Source of the DNA: Norana najaformis
Lineage: Eukaryota; Annelida; Clitellata; Crassiclitellata; Hormogastridae
Direction of reading: 5' to 3'
Assembly: GCA_964023275.1 (NCBI GenBank)
Contig: OZ029914.1
Location: forward strand, 12,072,341 to 12,136,340
Length of the DNA: 64,000 nt
Notes under the pieces: model-generated
Told to the model about the DNA's origin: nothing
Seen by the model: only the letters and a program-made list of their open reading frames with translations
Databases searched by the model: none
Position numbers and translations under genes: made by a program
Shown: piece by piece, positions 1 to 10,346 of the stretch
Position numbering within the stretch: the stretch's first letter is position 1
Layout: each line of letters begins with the position of its first letter

Positions 1-84
1 TGTGCACGTATTTACGTTTGTATGCGTAATGGCATAGGTCCCAAGTCTCGCTAAAACTGGGTACGTAGTGTGAGAGATAGATAG

Positions 85-178
85 ATATTATTATATCTGC
101 AGTCATTAGGTGCCAATATCTGATGACTTAGCATCAACCGGATGGCTCTGAGCAATTGTGAGTGAAGGACTTGCTCAA
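85..178 (-). repeat. tRNA-SINE tail fragment
   Basis: On the minus strand this stretch resembles the body and tail of the SINE at 40445-40720. Both share the segment reading 'gagtgaaggacttg' and a following 'gatg..tta' block, here reversed. Only the 3' half is present; no A or B box is visible. It abuts the LINE that begins near 160. The first 84 bases of the window hold nothing I recognise. Confidence 0.45.
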
Positions 179-1352
179 TACTTGCTATACTTTTGGAACG
201 TCTGTCTTTCTTTTGGTTTATCTGGCAACTTTCTCGATTGGTTGGCCTCCTTTCTATCCGAGGTACGCTCTGTGTTGTTTATGGCCCATCCCGTTCACCT
301 TGGGTTCCTTCCTTGTTTGGATTGCCTCAGGGGTCAGTTTTGGGTTCCTTGCTTTATATACTGTTTACTGCTGACCTTGGCTCTCTTCTAGCCGCGTGCT
401 CGGCTTCAAGCCAGTCCTATGCCGATGATGTGCAGGCCTAAGTTCATTGTTTTGCCTCTAATGCCGCAGTTGCTGTTCGAGCTATGTGTTGTGCTTCTGA
501 CTCCCTTGTGGCTCGGATGTCTTCAAATCGATTGAGATTGAATCCTTCCAAGACTCAATATATTTGGTTGGGCACTAAGCAGCAATTGGCTAAAATCAAT
601 CTACCTCTACTACTTTTAGAGTTTCCTCACATCACCTTCTCAGTCACTGTTTATGACCTTGGCATTGAGTTGGATCAGGAGCTCTCTTTTAAGGCTCAAG
701 TACATCGTCTCTGTCGTAGTTGCTACTACCAGCTACGGGAACTTCGTGTTGTCTCACGTTCTCTCTCAGTCACCTCATCTAAGACTCTGGTTCATGCATT
801 TGTCACTAGTCGGTTGGATTACTGCTCTTCTTTATATGTAGGATTCCCTGATGTACGGCTTTTGTGCCTGGAACGTGTGTTTGCGGGCAGCTGCACGGCT
901 TATTGGTGGCATCTCTAGGTTTGTTCATGTCTCTGATTTCATGCAGGATGAGTTGCACTGGCTTCCTATGAGTCAGCGCATCCACTATAGGGTCATCGTC
1001 TTTGTTTGGAACGCCTTGTTTGGTATTGCCCCCTCTAATTTGAGGGAGCTTTGCCTACCTGTCCGGTCCAGTTTGGGACGTGTTTCTCTTCGTTCCGCTG
1101 CTAGTGGTAATCTGCTAGTGCCTCGTGCTCGCACCTGGACCATGCAGCGTCGTGCTTTCTCTGTTGCTGGCCCAACCCTCTGGAATGGACATCCTGTTAC
1201 TCTACGTTTTCTCCTTCGGGATTTTACTTCTATCTTCTATTCTTCCCTTAAGACTGTTCTCTTTCGCCTAGGTTGATTTGAGAGCGCTTCTGAGTAGTTT
1301 TCTTGAAGGGGCGCTATATAAGTCCTCTGTATAAAAATAAATAAATAAATAA
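160..1352 (+). mobile_element. 5'-truncated CR1/L2-like LINE, degenerate
   Basis: Three reading frames joined by frameshifts give the second half of a non-LTR reverse transcriptase. The RT core block GLPQGSVLG with a following YADDVQ is at about 317-438. The thumb and C-terminal region (SNRLRLNPSKTQ, then RLDYCSSL, then LHWLP) runs from 515 to 1276. The element ends in a short (AATA)n tail at 1334-1352, typical of CR1/L2 group LINEs. The endonuclease and the first half of RT are missing, so this is a dead 5'-truncated copy. It is related to, but divergent from, the nested LINE at 11665-15035. Confidence 0.85.
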
Positions 1353-1418
1353 GGTCTTTATACAGTAACCGTCTCCGCGTTACAAGCTGATCGCTCTAGC
1401 CAATATCCTACCGTGCCA

Positions 1419-1419
1419 C

Positions 1420-1470
<51 letters not shown>

Positions 1471-1788
1471 GAGATAGAGAGATATATAGATAGATAGATA
1501 GACAGAGAGAGATATAGATAGATAGATAGGCAGAGAGATATATAGATAGATAGATAGACAGACAGACAGACGGATAGACGGACAGGCGGACAGACAGGCA
1601 GACAGATATACAGATATACAGATAGTTAGGTAGTTACTGTAGATAAATAAATGAATAGACTCGATAAATAGATAGACAGGTAGGTATATGGAGATAGAGA
1701 GATAGATGGATGGATGGATGGACGGGTGGATGGATGGAAGGACGGACGGACAGACGGATGGATGGATAGATGGATGGATGGATGGATG

Positions 1789-1858
<70 letters not shown>

Positions 1859-1930
1859 TAGATAGATAGATTCGTTGATTGATTGATTGATTGATTGATA
1901 AATAGATAGACAAACAGACAGACCGAGAAA
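1419..1930. repeat. Compound (GATA/GACA/GATG)n microsatellite
   Basis: About 510 bases are built almost entirely from 4-base units GATA, GACA, GGAT/GATG and GATT, in blocks. Long open frames on the minus strand (runs of Tyr-Leu-Ser-Ile) are products of the repeat and not genes. Confidence 0.95.
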
Positions 1931-1943
1931 GAAAGAGAGAGCA

Positions 1944-2095
1944 GATTAGAATCTCGGGCTAGCACAGTCCGTACACGGGGACCTTGAATAGCCCATTCTA
2001 GCTGGCAGCGGTGGTGAAGGATCTCACCCGATTAATTCATTGAAAATTGAGCAAATGGTCGCTATAGAAAAACGTGTACATTTACATTAATATTT
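1944..2095 (+). repeat. Interspersed repeat family R130, copy 1
   Basis: This is one of four related copies in the window (others near 22570, 40040 and 41962). The shared core contains 'gcagcggtggtgaaggatc', then a 'gagca..gtcg' block and ends near 'cgctata(ta)aaacg'. Copies 1 and 4 also share an upstream part beginning 'aatctcgggctag'. I see no RNA polymerase III boxes or coding capacity. It looks like a short non-autonomous repeat or a conserved LINE 3' end. Confidence 0.6.
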
Positions 2096-2417
2096 AGACA
2101 ACGATAGAAAACAGAGAAAAACATCGTGATTTTGAAATAAAATATTTTCTTGCTTGCATTATGTTTTTCCTCGCACCACCCAGCTTAGTCAGACTGCGGG
2201 CAAGCAAACAAAGCAGTAAACAGTTTAATAATGTCTTATAGGCTTACAGCGTATGAGTCTACTCAGAAGTGAGTTGAACGTACTAAGGGAAGTAGTAGGA
2301 GTAGTAATAGTTGTTGCAATAATAGTGGAACTACTACTACTACAACTTCGTTTCATTTCATTTACTTCATTTCATTTACTTCATTTCATTTGTTGCTGCA
2401 CAGAAAAAATATTACTT

Positions 2418-2450
2418 AATAATAATAATAATAATAATAATAACAATAAA

Positions 2451-2490
<40 letters not shown>
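2418..2490. repeat. (AAT)n microsatellite
   Basis: About 73 bases of nearly pure AAT repeats. The same microsatellite sits just 5' of the 'gttcaccaag' block in the related copies near 41.1-41.2 kb and 50.6 kb, so it is part of the composite repeat that was duplicated. Confidence 0.9.
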
Positions 2491-2497
2491 GAAATTA

Positions 2498-2994
2498 GTT
2501 CACCAAGAACAGTTCTATAGTTTGGAATAACCAAAGAACGCCATTTAGATGACCTAATTATTTGTTGTTAGTTATAGCTAGTTGGGGTTCACGATAGTGC
2601 AGTGGTTAGCGAAATGGACTTTACTGTGAGAGGTAGGGGTTCAAATTCCTGCCAGGGTAAAATTCATATAGAGATTTCTGATTCACTTCTGCCTCTCCCT
2701 CCACGTTTTACTTCTAAAACTAGTTCACTGATCGCACACTGTCGGTGGGAAGGTCAGGCAGCGAGGGAGAGTTATGTATAGGCGTAGGCGAAGAAAATAA
2801 GGTCGCTAACACTTCGTACCCACTCTGGACTAGCTCAGCGGGATGCTCTTCTTCTTTGCCTCCTCCTCCTTCTTCTACTCCTTTCTATTCTCTTCCTCCA
2901 CCTTATTCTCCTTCTGCTTCTTCTTCTTCTTCCGCTCATCCTCCTCCTCCTCCTCGTCCTCCTTATTCTTCTTCTTCTCCTCCTCCTCCTCCTC
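2498..2994 (+). repeat. tRNA-derived SINE composite, copy 1
   Basis: A leader beginning 'gttcaccaag' is followed at about 2590-2665 by a tRNA-like head: an A-box-like 'tagtgcagtggttagcg' and a B-box 'ggttcaaattcc', then a body with 'gtcggtgggaaggtcagg'. It finishes in a long pyrimidine tract of CTT/CCT units (2845-2994). The same order of blocks occurs at 41237-41500 and 50645-51305. The hAT element at 2995 is inserted in the pyrimidine tail. The proline/serine-rich open frame in the tail is a repeat artefact. Confidence 0.75.
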
Positions 2995-4290
2995 CAGTGA
3001 TGGGCACTTTTAACTACTGTAGTTACTAACTACTAGTTATAACTACGTTAAAGTAGTGAACAAGTAGTAAGAACTACGTTTGGTATAGAGTTGTTAAACT
3101 ACTTAAGCAATAGTTATAGCTACAGTAGTTAACTACTTTTTAGAACTACTTTCATATTTGTAGTATTGCAACATTTTATTAGACGCGAGATAGAGGTACC
3201 ACAATCTTTAATTACATTTTCTTTGCGTCTACTCCGTTTTGGAATCTATGGTGTCAAAACCGGATGTAGACCAAACTATTGTTTAGTAATCGTTTTTTTC
3301 TCCATAACTTCGCTAAAGTGACTTTATTGTGAAGATTGGTTATAAGATATCATATGTAAATCAAGGTAAGAAATTGCACTGAACATTGGAAGTTCGACAA
3401 AAATACAGACAAAATAGAGGCACCTCTAGTGAAAGCACTTTCTGCAGGTCTCAGCAAGCGATTTAACGATATGCTGGTTGACAACGAACACATTCATGTT
3501 CATACTGCAATTTATGTTGAACTTTATTCCCGAGGATTCCAGGCTAATTATGAAGTGCAAACGTGTTATTTATGTTAAGAAAGTTAAAGCTGAGCTGAAC
3601 GAGGCAGTTGTGGGTGAAAATTTGTCCAATTACAGTCAACAAGGCCAAGATACAACCACAGCCCATGATGAAGATGATCTGTACTGCTATCTTTACTCGT
3701 CTGATCAAGCTCCACAGTGGAAAAAGAAGATGACGATTATAATTTATCCTCGAAGATTGCTGTCGTCACCAGTCTGAAAGCCTTTTCAGACGTCGCCTAG
3801 GCTTTCCAAAAAGCCAATTCCACACTGTCTAGTATGGCAGCCGTCGAGCTCTTCTTCAGCGTTGCAGGCGTGATTCTTGCCCCAAGGAGGTGTAAGATGT
3901 CAGGCACCTTGTTCGACAAGATGGTGTTTTTAAGATGTAGATCTAACTAGGAAATAGTGAATATGTTTCAAAATATGTTTTGGCTAATCTTTGAACAGTA
4001 ACTTCCGATTATTAGTTTTAGTCCATATGAACATTGCTACAAATAATGTACATTACAGGCTGCAGTACTTTGTGATTTGATATAAATAGGTTAGTTGAAT
4101 ATGTTTGCCTTGTTTAACGGTGTTGTTCGTGCTTATGTAATTACGAAAGTAGTTAACAATATAACTGGTAGTTAAAGAAGTAGTTGTAACTATTTATGCA
4201 CTGAAGTAGTTAAAACTAGTTATAACTATTTTCTTAACTAGTAGTTAGAAAAGTAGTTTACCGCTGAAGTAGTTAGTGCCCAACGAGCTG
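2995..4290 (+). mobile_element. Defective hAT element with flanking 8-bp duplication
   Basis: The ends are inverted and hAT-like: the left begins CAGTGATGGGCAC and the reverse complement of the right begins CAGCTCGTTGGGCAC. Both subterminal regions (3008-3150 and 4125-4275) are packed with copies of AGTAGTTA or its complement, a common feature of hAT ends. The flanks tcctcctc and tcctcctt form an 8-bp target duplication with one mismatch. Near 3836-3945 the plus strand encodes a typical hAT C-terminal dimerisation segment (FSVAGVILAPRR, then LFDKMVFL). The rest of the transposase is not recognisable, so the copy is internally deleted. It is absent from the paralogous repeats at 41 and 51 kb. 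Confidence 0.85.
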
Positions 4291-5034
4291 TCCTCCTTCT
4301 TCTTCTGCTTTATATTCATCGATGTACTAGTAAGTAAAGAAAAAGAGACAATTGTCTTCGTAAGGCACATTACATACGGAAATTAGCTGGAATTCTGATT
4401 GTCTTGCTCTATTGGGGCGACCTCCACATATCCAAGCTGATGGCCAAGCCCATACAACATAACAACAGTTATGTCCTCGAGAACTGCGACAGCCGTGACT
4501 TTCCAAATCATCACCTCTTCACTAGATGTACACCTGGATCTAGCGTAGACATGAGCGAATAAGCAAGGTGTCTTGATTTGCATGCTTCACAATAGGCGCT
4601 ATAAAGTGATGGAGTCTTGGGAGAAGAAAGGAAGAGGTCCACTCTATGTCAATTAATAGACAGCAATTATAGTTGGCCAACAGATCCGGGTGTAGCACGG
4701 TTGGCGAGGCAAGGTCTGGACAGCTTGGTATATAATTCCTGGTAAGCAGATACAACACCTTGTACGAACTACCAGCGCGAGGAAAGTTACAGCAGGATCC
4801 TGAGGCTATTCATGCAGGCTGCCACTCAGAGATCCGGTAGGACGACCTGTTGGAGATTGACCACATGGCTCCAGGCGAAGCGGATGGAATGACTGTATCC
4901 TAAATCGGTAGTGGTTATTTAATTAAAGATAACAAGCAGAAGACGGTTGGTAGGAGATGGGAGGTAGAAAAGAGACAATGATAGACACTTAGTTGTTCTC
5001 GTTTCAGGCGCCCCATAGTTAAACAGAATGGCTT
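4291..5034. repeat. Duplicated receptor 5' flank, copy 1
   Basis: No gene was found. The sequence is clearly related to about 51306-51890 and partly to 41560-41700 and 43200-43360. Shared blocks include 'gatgtactagtaagtaaag', 'gacctgttgg' and 'atcggtagtggtta'. It marks the upstream part of the segmental duplication that carries the receptor promoters. The short minus-strand open frames here have no recognisable domain. Confidence 0.7.
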
Positions 5035-5036
5035 CT

Positions 5037-5790
5037 AGGACAATTACCCCCCCCGGACAATAACCCCCGGACAATAACCCCCGGACAATAATCCCCATGC
5101 AAATAACCCCCCAGACAGTAACCCCCTATAGATATATATTAATTATATAAATATACAAATAATGTGTATTAATCATGCAGTTTATATATTAATTTATTAG
5201 AAATATATTGGAGAACCATGCAACGTCACAGTATGAAATTAAATGTAACAGAAAATGCTGTTTATTGTTTATTAGTTTATTGAACTTAAAAGGAAAGGAT
5301 GTGAGCTATTCCACGTAGATAGTCAAGAACATTGCGCTCATTGTAGTTGCTAATGACGGCCAAAATCCGTGCATTGTGAGCATACTTCTTCCTTGGAGGT
5401 TGTGATGGGTGACCAGCCAGAAATTGGCTGCAGTGAACTTGCTGTAATGCTTGTTCTCTTTGAATAAATCCAATGAACTTCCAAATGGTTGGATGAAAAC
5501 TGCCGACGTTCGACTGAAAACTTCTGTGCCCAGTTGTCTAATAATTGTCTAATAATTAGTTTTTGATGTATGGTAAGTCTTTCATGTCTACTCTCTGCCC
5601 AATTGTCTGATAATTGTCCAATATTTAGTTTTGGATGTTTGGCCATTCTTTCATGTCCACTCTTTACTGTATCTACTGTATCAGTACAGTGGGTAGTTGT
5701 CCAGGGGGTTATTTGCATGGGGGGTTATTGTCCAGGGGGTTATTGTCCGGGGGTTATTGTCCGAGGGTAATTGTCCGGGGGGTTATTGTC
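5037..5790 (-). mobile_element. MULE-type DNA transposon with tandem-repeat ends
   Basis: Both ends consist of a head-to-tail array of about five 15-bp units (ACAATAACCCCCGG-like) in opposite orientation: 5037-5128 and about 5695-5790. The inner 560 bases encode, on the minus strand, the C-terminus of a Mutator-like transposase. The paralogous flanks at 51890 and 43355 lack the element, so they act as empty sites. The flanks 'gttaaacagaatg' and 'gttaacaacagaatg' look like a target duplication of about 13-15 bp, longer than the usual 8-11 bp of MULEs, so the exact edges are uncertain. Confidence 0.75.
5287..5499 (-). pseudogene. MULE transposase C-terminal fragment
   Basis: Read on the minus strand, this frame gives about 70 residues ending in a stop. 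They begin PTIWKFIGFIQREQ and finish YLRGIAHILSF. This pattern (W-K-FI...L-REQ, a basic middle with a Tyr, then LDYLRGIAH) is typical of the C-terminal tail of MULE transposases. No catalytic DDE core or zinc knuckle is present within the element, so it can move only if supplied with transposase from elsewhere. It supports the superfamily call for the element around it. Confidence 0.7.
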
Positions 5791-6019
5791 CTGTTAACAA
5801 CAGAATGACAGTATTCTGTAATCTGCATTTTACTAGAGTGTGGATAGACTTAAATAAAAGATAAGAAGTCGTTTGAGTAGATTAGGTTGTGTAGTCTCTT
5901 TAGAAGTCGTTACGTTGTTGCTGAGAGTAATGTAGCTAAGAAAACCTACTTGAAAAACACTCCTATGCAAAAGTACAATTAGATTGCCATTTCCTGTTGT
6001 AGTTTCCATCACAAAAGTG

Positions 6020-6033
6020 AGTTTCAGTTTCGC
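6020..6033 (+). promoter_or_regulatory. ISRE-like site 5' of gene 1
   Basis: The 14 bases match the vertebrate interferon-stimulated response element consensus AGTTTCNNTTTCNY exactly. They lie 9 bases before the gene 1 ATG, so they could be in the 5' UTR or the core promoter. The two duplicated copies (about 43727 and 52256) align here but have changed bases. IRF-type factors are known in early-branching animals; use of this site is inference, and a 14-base match can arise by chance. Confidence 0.35.
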
Positions 6034-6041
6034 TTTTAACG

Positions 6042-6102
6042 ATGGAGCATGCTCTGATACTTCTAGCTATCGGTCTACTACTGAACGTCTTTCCTAAAGT
6101 TG
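6042..6102 (+). CDS. Gene 1 exon 1: signal peptide
   Basis: Twenty codons plus one base. The peptide starts MEHALILLAIGLLLNVF and is a good secretion signal: short start, hydrophobic core, likely cleavage near the exon 1/2 join (about KV-DA). The donor is G|GTAAGT. The ATG is chosen because the same position starts gene 2 (52281) and the surrounding sequence is conserved there. In the third copy (43.75 kb) this ATG is lost. Confidence 0.85.
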
Positions 6103-6461
6103 GTAAGTTTATTAAAGTTCCTACCTTTTAATGAATTACGATAACAATTTTAAGTACGAATAACTTTGCATGTTTTCAAATAATACAGTACGTTTGATTT
6201 GCAAATAAGAAACACCTGTCGACAGAACGATCACCACTATGAACTAAGCTTAAATTTTAGGCTTAACTGAAACACATAAATATTAATTACTCAATATGAT
6301 GATGGGATCAAAAACATTAAACCACGCGTATAGTGACAAAACTGAAAGCCACTATCCCTCACTACTTAAGTGAGATTTTCATTTCACAAAAATAGTATGC
6401 GATAATTATGAAGAATGATGGGACAGAAACTATTAAATTATGTTTACTTGTGGAATTTTAG

Positions 6462-6761
6462 ATGCGGAATTGAGAGTGATTCCTCGCGACACTGAAGTGA
6501 TGGTTAATGAATTGACTTACATGAATTGTTCGACGTCTCTTGAAGCGGAGAAAATCCAATGGCGTCATGACAACAATTATGTCTACGCGGGAAGACATAT
6601 TCTAGAGCCTTATAATGTCAGGTTTTCAGTAGAAATAAACTCATCTACAGGAACAAGCAATTTAGTTATTCGATCAGTCCAACCTTCAGATGCCGGACAA
6701 TATGAATGCTTAGAGGATGAAGGGTCTGGAGAACGCAGATCGGCTCAGTTAATAGTGTTAG
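6462..6761 (+). CDS. Gene 1 exon 2: first Ig-like domain
   Basis: Exactly 300 nt, phase 1 at both sides, as is usual for Ig-domain exons. The fold is shown by the B-strand Cys in YMNCS, the C-strand Trp in IQWRH, and the F-strand signature SDAGQYEC. There are Asn-X-Ser/Thr sites in NCST and NSST. The domain is about 85% identical by eye to exon 2 of gene 2, with changes concentrated before the Trp and near the F strand. The acceptor is tttta|g with the AG at 6460-6461, and the donor is G|GTATGT. Confidence 0.88.
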
Positions 6762-7324
6762 GTATGTTTGCATTTTACCGCTTTTCAAATTTTGAAAGTA
6801 ATGTCTGCTAAGACTCGACATCAGGGTGTTAGAACACTCCCAGACATAAACTGTGTACTGTCGAAATTCTACCACAATTGCCTGCCGCTTGGTAATTTTG
6901 CCCAGTTATTTCAAAAGGATACAGTTAGTCTTAACTACTACTATGATTTATGTGCACGTTCTGCTTTTAGCTGAGGCAGCCTTTCGAGAAACAAACTCAA
7001 TTATTCGCCTTTTTTTATCAACAAAAGCTTATCATTCGAAGACTGTTAAAATCCCGCATTACTTACATTATTCTTGCAAACTATGTGGAGGAACCATTGA
7101 AACCCTATTAAATAACCAGATAAATAAACAATGTTGGCAAAATGTTTCCTATTTAAATACTTTTTAGAGAATTACTTTGATTGTGAACTTGAAAATGAAC
7201 CTTCTGAGGACAGTAGAATGTCATAATTTTATCAATGCCAAAACGTAATTCAGTTTTATGTCGAGCGATCATAGTCAAATAATCGGAAGAATCTCTAATT
7301 AATTGGAAATCTAATGTGTTTTAG

Positions 7325-7645
7325 ATGACGATCCAGTCTGCAAATCTAACCTGCATTCATGCGGAGCCATTGGACCAAACAGTTGCGGCATTCAACCAGA
7401 CGAAATCGAACTTTCATGTAGCATAACATACCACGGCAACATTTTTCCAAATCTTCAATGGAAAGCGAGCGGAGACAATCAATCCATTACAGAAGGACTG
7501 TCCAACTTTACCTCTAGCAAGAATGTCACTTACACACTAACGATGAAAAGTACACTTGATCTAAGTGACTCTTCATTTATTTGCCAGACGACGAGATCTT
7601 CCAAGAGAAACTACAGTTGTTCATCTGACGTCATAAAAATTTTAT
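7325..7645 (+). CDS. Gene 1 exon 3: second Ig-like domain
   Basis: 321 nt, phase 1-1. It contains LSCSI (B strand), LQWKAS (C strand) and SSFICQ (F strand), with extra paired cysteines near the start (VCKSNLHSC and SCGI) and end (YSCSSD). N-glycosylation sites are visible in NQS, NFT and NVT. The acceptor is tttag| and the donor T|GTGAGT. This exon has no counterpart in gene 2: the homologous stretch there is replaced by a transposon with an adjoining deletion. Confidence 0.85.
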
Positions 7646-9735
7646 GTGAGTACACCTTTTAATTTGTAGGGAAACAGAGCCAGGGCATCGAGTACAATAT
7701 TAGCTTATGTGTTGATTAGTTGTTTTACTCTTGTTAACATTAGGTAGAAATGATCCCTTGGGATTAAACTATGAGGTTAGGAGTAGACAAGTATACGAAC
7801 AAAATTTAATTTGTACATTGTCACATCATAAATGATTAACTTTCACGGATCTAGAAATTGGATTTCCTAAACTTTCAATGTTGAAACGCCCCTTTTAGAA
7901 AATTGCGGATAGTGATATATGGAGATTTAAGAATGGAACAAATAGTATAATGGCAGTGTGCAGAAGGCAGACTAACAGTGGAAGCAAAGGAGGCAATGGA
8001 ACCCGATAAACATAAGAAAGACAAACAGAAACTGTAGAAACTTTGTTATGCACACGGTTAGTACTAACAGGCGTCCTAAAACGTTTTTTAAGCGAGTGAC
8101 ATCGGTAGATCCCAGTTACTGAATGCCGGTTTTTAGGCAGATAAAATTCCTGGATGAATCGGGAATATTGCTATGCTAGTTGCTAGGAATCAGCGTAGTT
8201 GTAAATAGGCCAACGTTGTATGCAGGCCTACATAATATCATATTGCAAAACCAATTCAAGTCTTCTTATTTTGTCCGATTCCTTCCAAAAACCACTTCGG
8301 AATTAGTACCGCTCGCCACCAAGACTGTCATGACTGATTGATTGTTCGCAATGGAATACTGGGGACAAAATCAGTCTTGTTCAGTACTCCCTTTTATCAA
8401 ATAAATGTTCTCCGATGAATGAGGCAGGAATATGCAAAGCGCTCATAAAATACCAAAAGTGCATAATTATCGCATGACCTGAAAGGGAGACTAAATTTAC
8501 TTAACTGTATCATGAACTGCATGTGTAAATGAGCATCGCAAACGTTTGATACAAGTGCCTTTAATCTGCTTCTTTTTTGTGGACACCTAAATGGAAAAAT
8601 GGCTCCATTGCCCCACGCAGAACGTAGAGCAGATACTCATTCCCCGACGAATCCAAAGATCCTAGACACAAAGTATTGTAAATTTTAGATTATTTTTAAA
8701 ACAGGACATGCAGAAGACTCTACATAATGGTAAGTATAATGCCTGTAACTGCATCACAACTAAAACAAAGAGCAAGTTGTTGGCTTGTGTTCAGTCAACC
8801 GTGCACTATACCATGTGTCATATATATATATATATACACAAAGCATTTCATAAATAATACACAGTAAAACAATATAACCTTCCATCTGCCTAATAAAAAA
8901 TTAACTTGAAAATAATTCCAACAATCTTTTTTAGATACCTAGTCTCTGAATTAGTTTTCTGACATGTCATGTTCGTGTCACAACAAATGTAAACATGACT
9001 GAGAAAACCTTCACAAAATCTGAAAAGTTAATTTGCGAGAATACATGAAGGAGTCAAATGAGTCAAATTGAGTTATTGGCTGGTTTATAATACTTGTATT
9101 CATACTTTCACTGTAATTCTCTAAGTCCTTATGTAGTGTTTCGCTGTCTAAATATTTTATTTGCAAATTTATTATGATGCCATGCATCAAAACTCAAGTT
9201 AGGATATCTCCTTGGAGCCCTAATCTGAAGTCGCGTACATCAACTATAGCACAACTGACCAAGTTATGTACATATTCGTCTTAATCAGATTCTAGGCACA
9301 TTTTTAGGTGTCATGGCAACTCCCAAAACGTATGGATACGCTTCAATTAACTCATACTCATAAGCATTATCAACATATAAGCACAACGACTTCGGATTAT
9401 AGTTGTAAAGTTTTATACCCTAGGGTTTTGATTATAATCGGCTCACTTACTGACGTGAAATTTTCGAATTTCAGCAGATTCAGTTAATGCTACGTGGCGT
9501 AAATACTAGCAGTGACAAAGCCATTTGAATGCTGACGAAGATTTACAATACATTTGGCTCTCGGGGATTTTTTTACTCTTGCCACACAGTGTGGAATGTT
9601 TTAACGACTAGCATCAAAGATAAAACTCTTCCAATAGCAAGTTTTAAAAAGAAGCCTAAAACTTATATGATTAATAGATCTGCCTAGATTCCTGTGCATT
9701 CCCGTTGTTCTATAAACCATGACATTACTCGATAT
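7646..9735 (+). other. Gene 1 intron 3, left part
   Basis: No coding sequence was recognised. There is a short (TA)n at 8820-8837. The stretch 9170-9600 is homologous to 55845-56460 in gene 2, which helps place the deletion in gene 2. The Gypsy element begins at 9736. Confidence 0.6.
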
Positions 9736-9835
9736 CGTTACGTGATGGGCTGGATATCAGCCCATCCTTGTTGTAAGCACACCTGTTAAAAGGCACAGCA
9801 CTGTCAGTTGAATAAAGGACGTTAAACTCGTAACA
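9736..9835 (+). repeat. Gypsy 5' LTR (100 bp)
   Basis: It differs from the right LTR at only a few positions (the first base, one C/T near the middle, and the 'gttaaactcg' versus 'gtaaaacacg' end). It includes the inner palindrome 'gggctggatatcagccc'. At 100 bp it is very short for an LTR, and no convincing TATA box is visible in it. Confidence 0.9.
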
Positions 9836-9905
9836 CGAGAGAGACCAAAAGACACAGAGTTAAAAACTATAGAAAACCTCGATGGACTAAACAAACTTCA
9901 GATAT

Positions 9906-10242
9906 CAGAGAGAATTGTGATTTCTGCGGTCGATTCCACCCAAAGGGTAGAAATGAATGTCCAGCATCGGGACAGACATGCAGAGGCTGCGGATTTGCCA
10001 ACCACTTTGAACGAGTCTGTAAGCAACGCAGACCTAAACAAAAACTTACGGTGAAACAAATGGAAGACGACGATTCAAACTACACAGAAGAATGGGTCAA
10101 CAGCATGGAAAACCAAAAACAGTTGAAGCGTGACGTTAAATGTAAGATGTTAGTAAACGACGAAACAATTGTCACATTTCAAATAGATACAGGAGCAACG
10201 GTAAATATATATTCTACCCGTTCGATATGCACCGTATGTTAA
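9906..10242 (+). pseudogene. Gypsy zinc knuckle and aspartic protease
   Basis: One open frame gives a Cys-rich knuckle (CDFCGRFHP, then CRGCGF, then HFERVC at about 9927-10023) followed by a retropepsin start with the catalytic triad QIDTGATVNI at about 10180-10212. The frame then breaks. Only about 90 bases separate the left LTR from this region, so the capsid part of gag has been deleted. The protein remnants identify the element but cannot support particle assembly. Confidence 0.8.
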
Positions 10243-10346
10243 ACCCACGTGGAAAAAGCTAAAAGTGTGGAATGGAACACAAGCTAAACCTTTTGGAATC
10301 TGTAGAACAAGGATAAGAAATATAAAAAAACAACAAGAAATACAGC

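Noticed and set aside
1408-1965. A 185-codon open frame of Tyr-Leu-Ser-Ile on the minus strand
   Set aside because: It is a direct reading of the GATA/GACA/GATG microsatellite and has no independent coding signal.
2590-2665. A functional tRNA gene
   Set aside because: A and B boxes are present, but no cloverleaf with proper acceptor stem can be drawn, and the unit is repeated with a SINE body and tail. The same applies to 40455-40535 and the reverse-strand copy at 56420-56495.
2845-2994. A proline/serine-rich protein
   Set aside because: It is the CCT/CTT tail of the SINE read as codons; the tail at 51010-51305 behaves the same way.
5037-5128. CRISPR-like direct repeats
   Set aside because: The 15-bp units are head to tail without unique spacers and recur inverted at the other end of a transposon in an animal genome.
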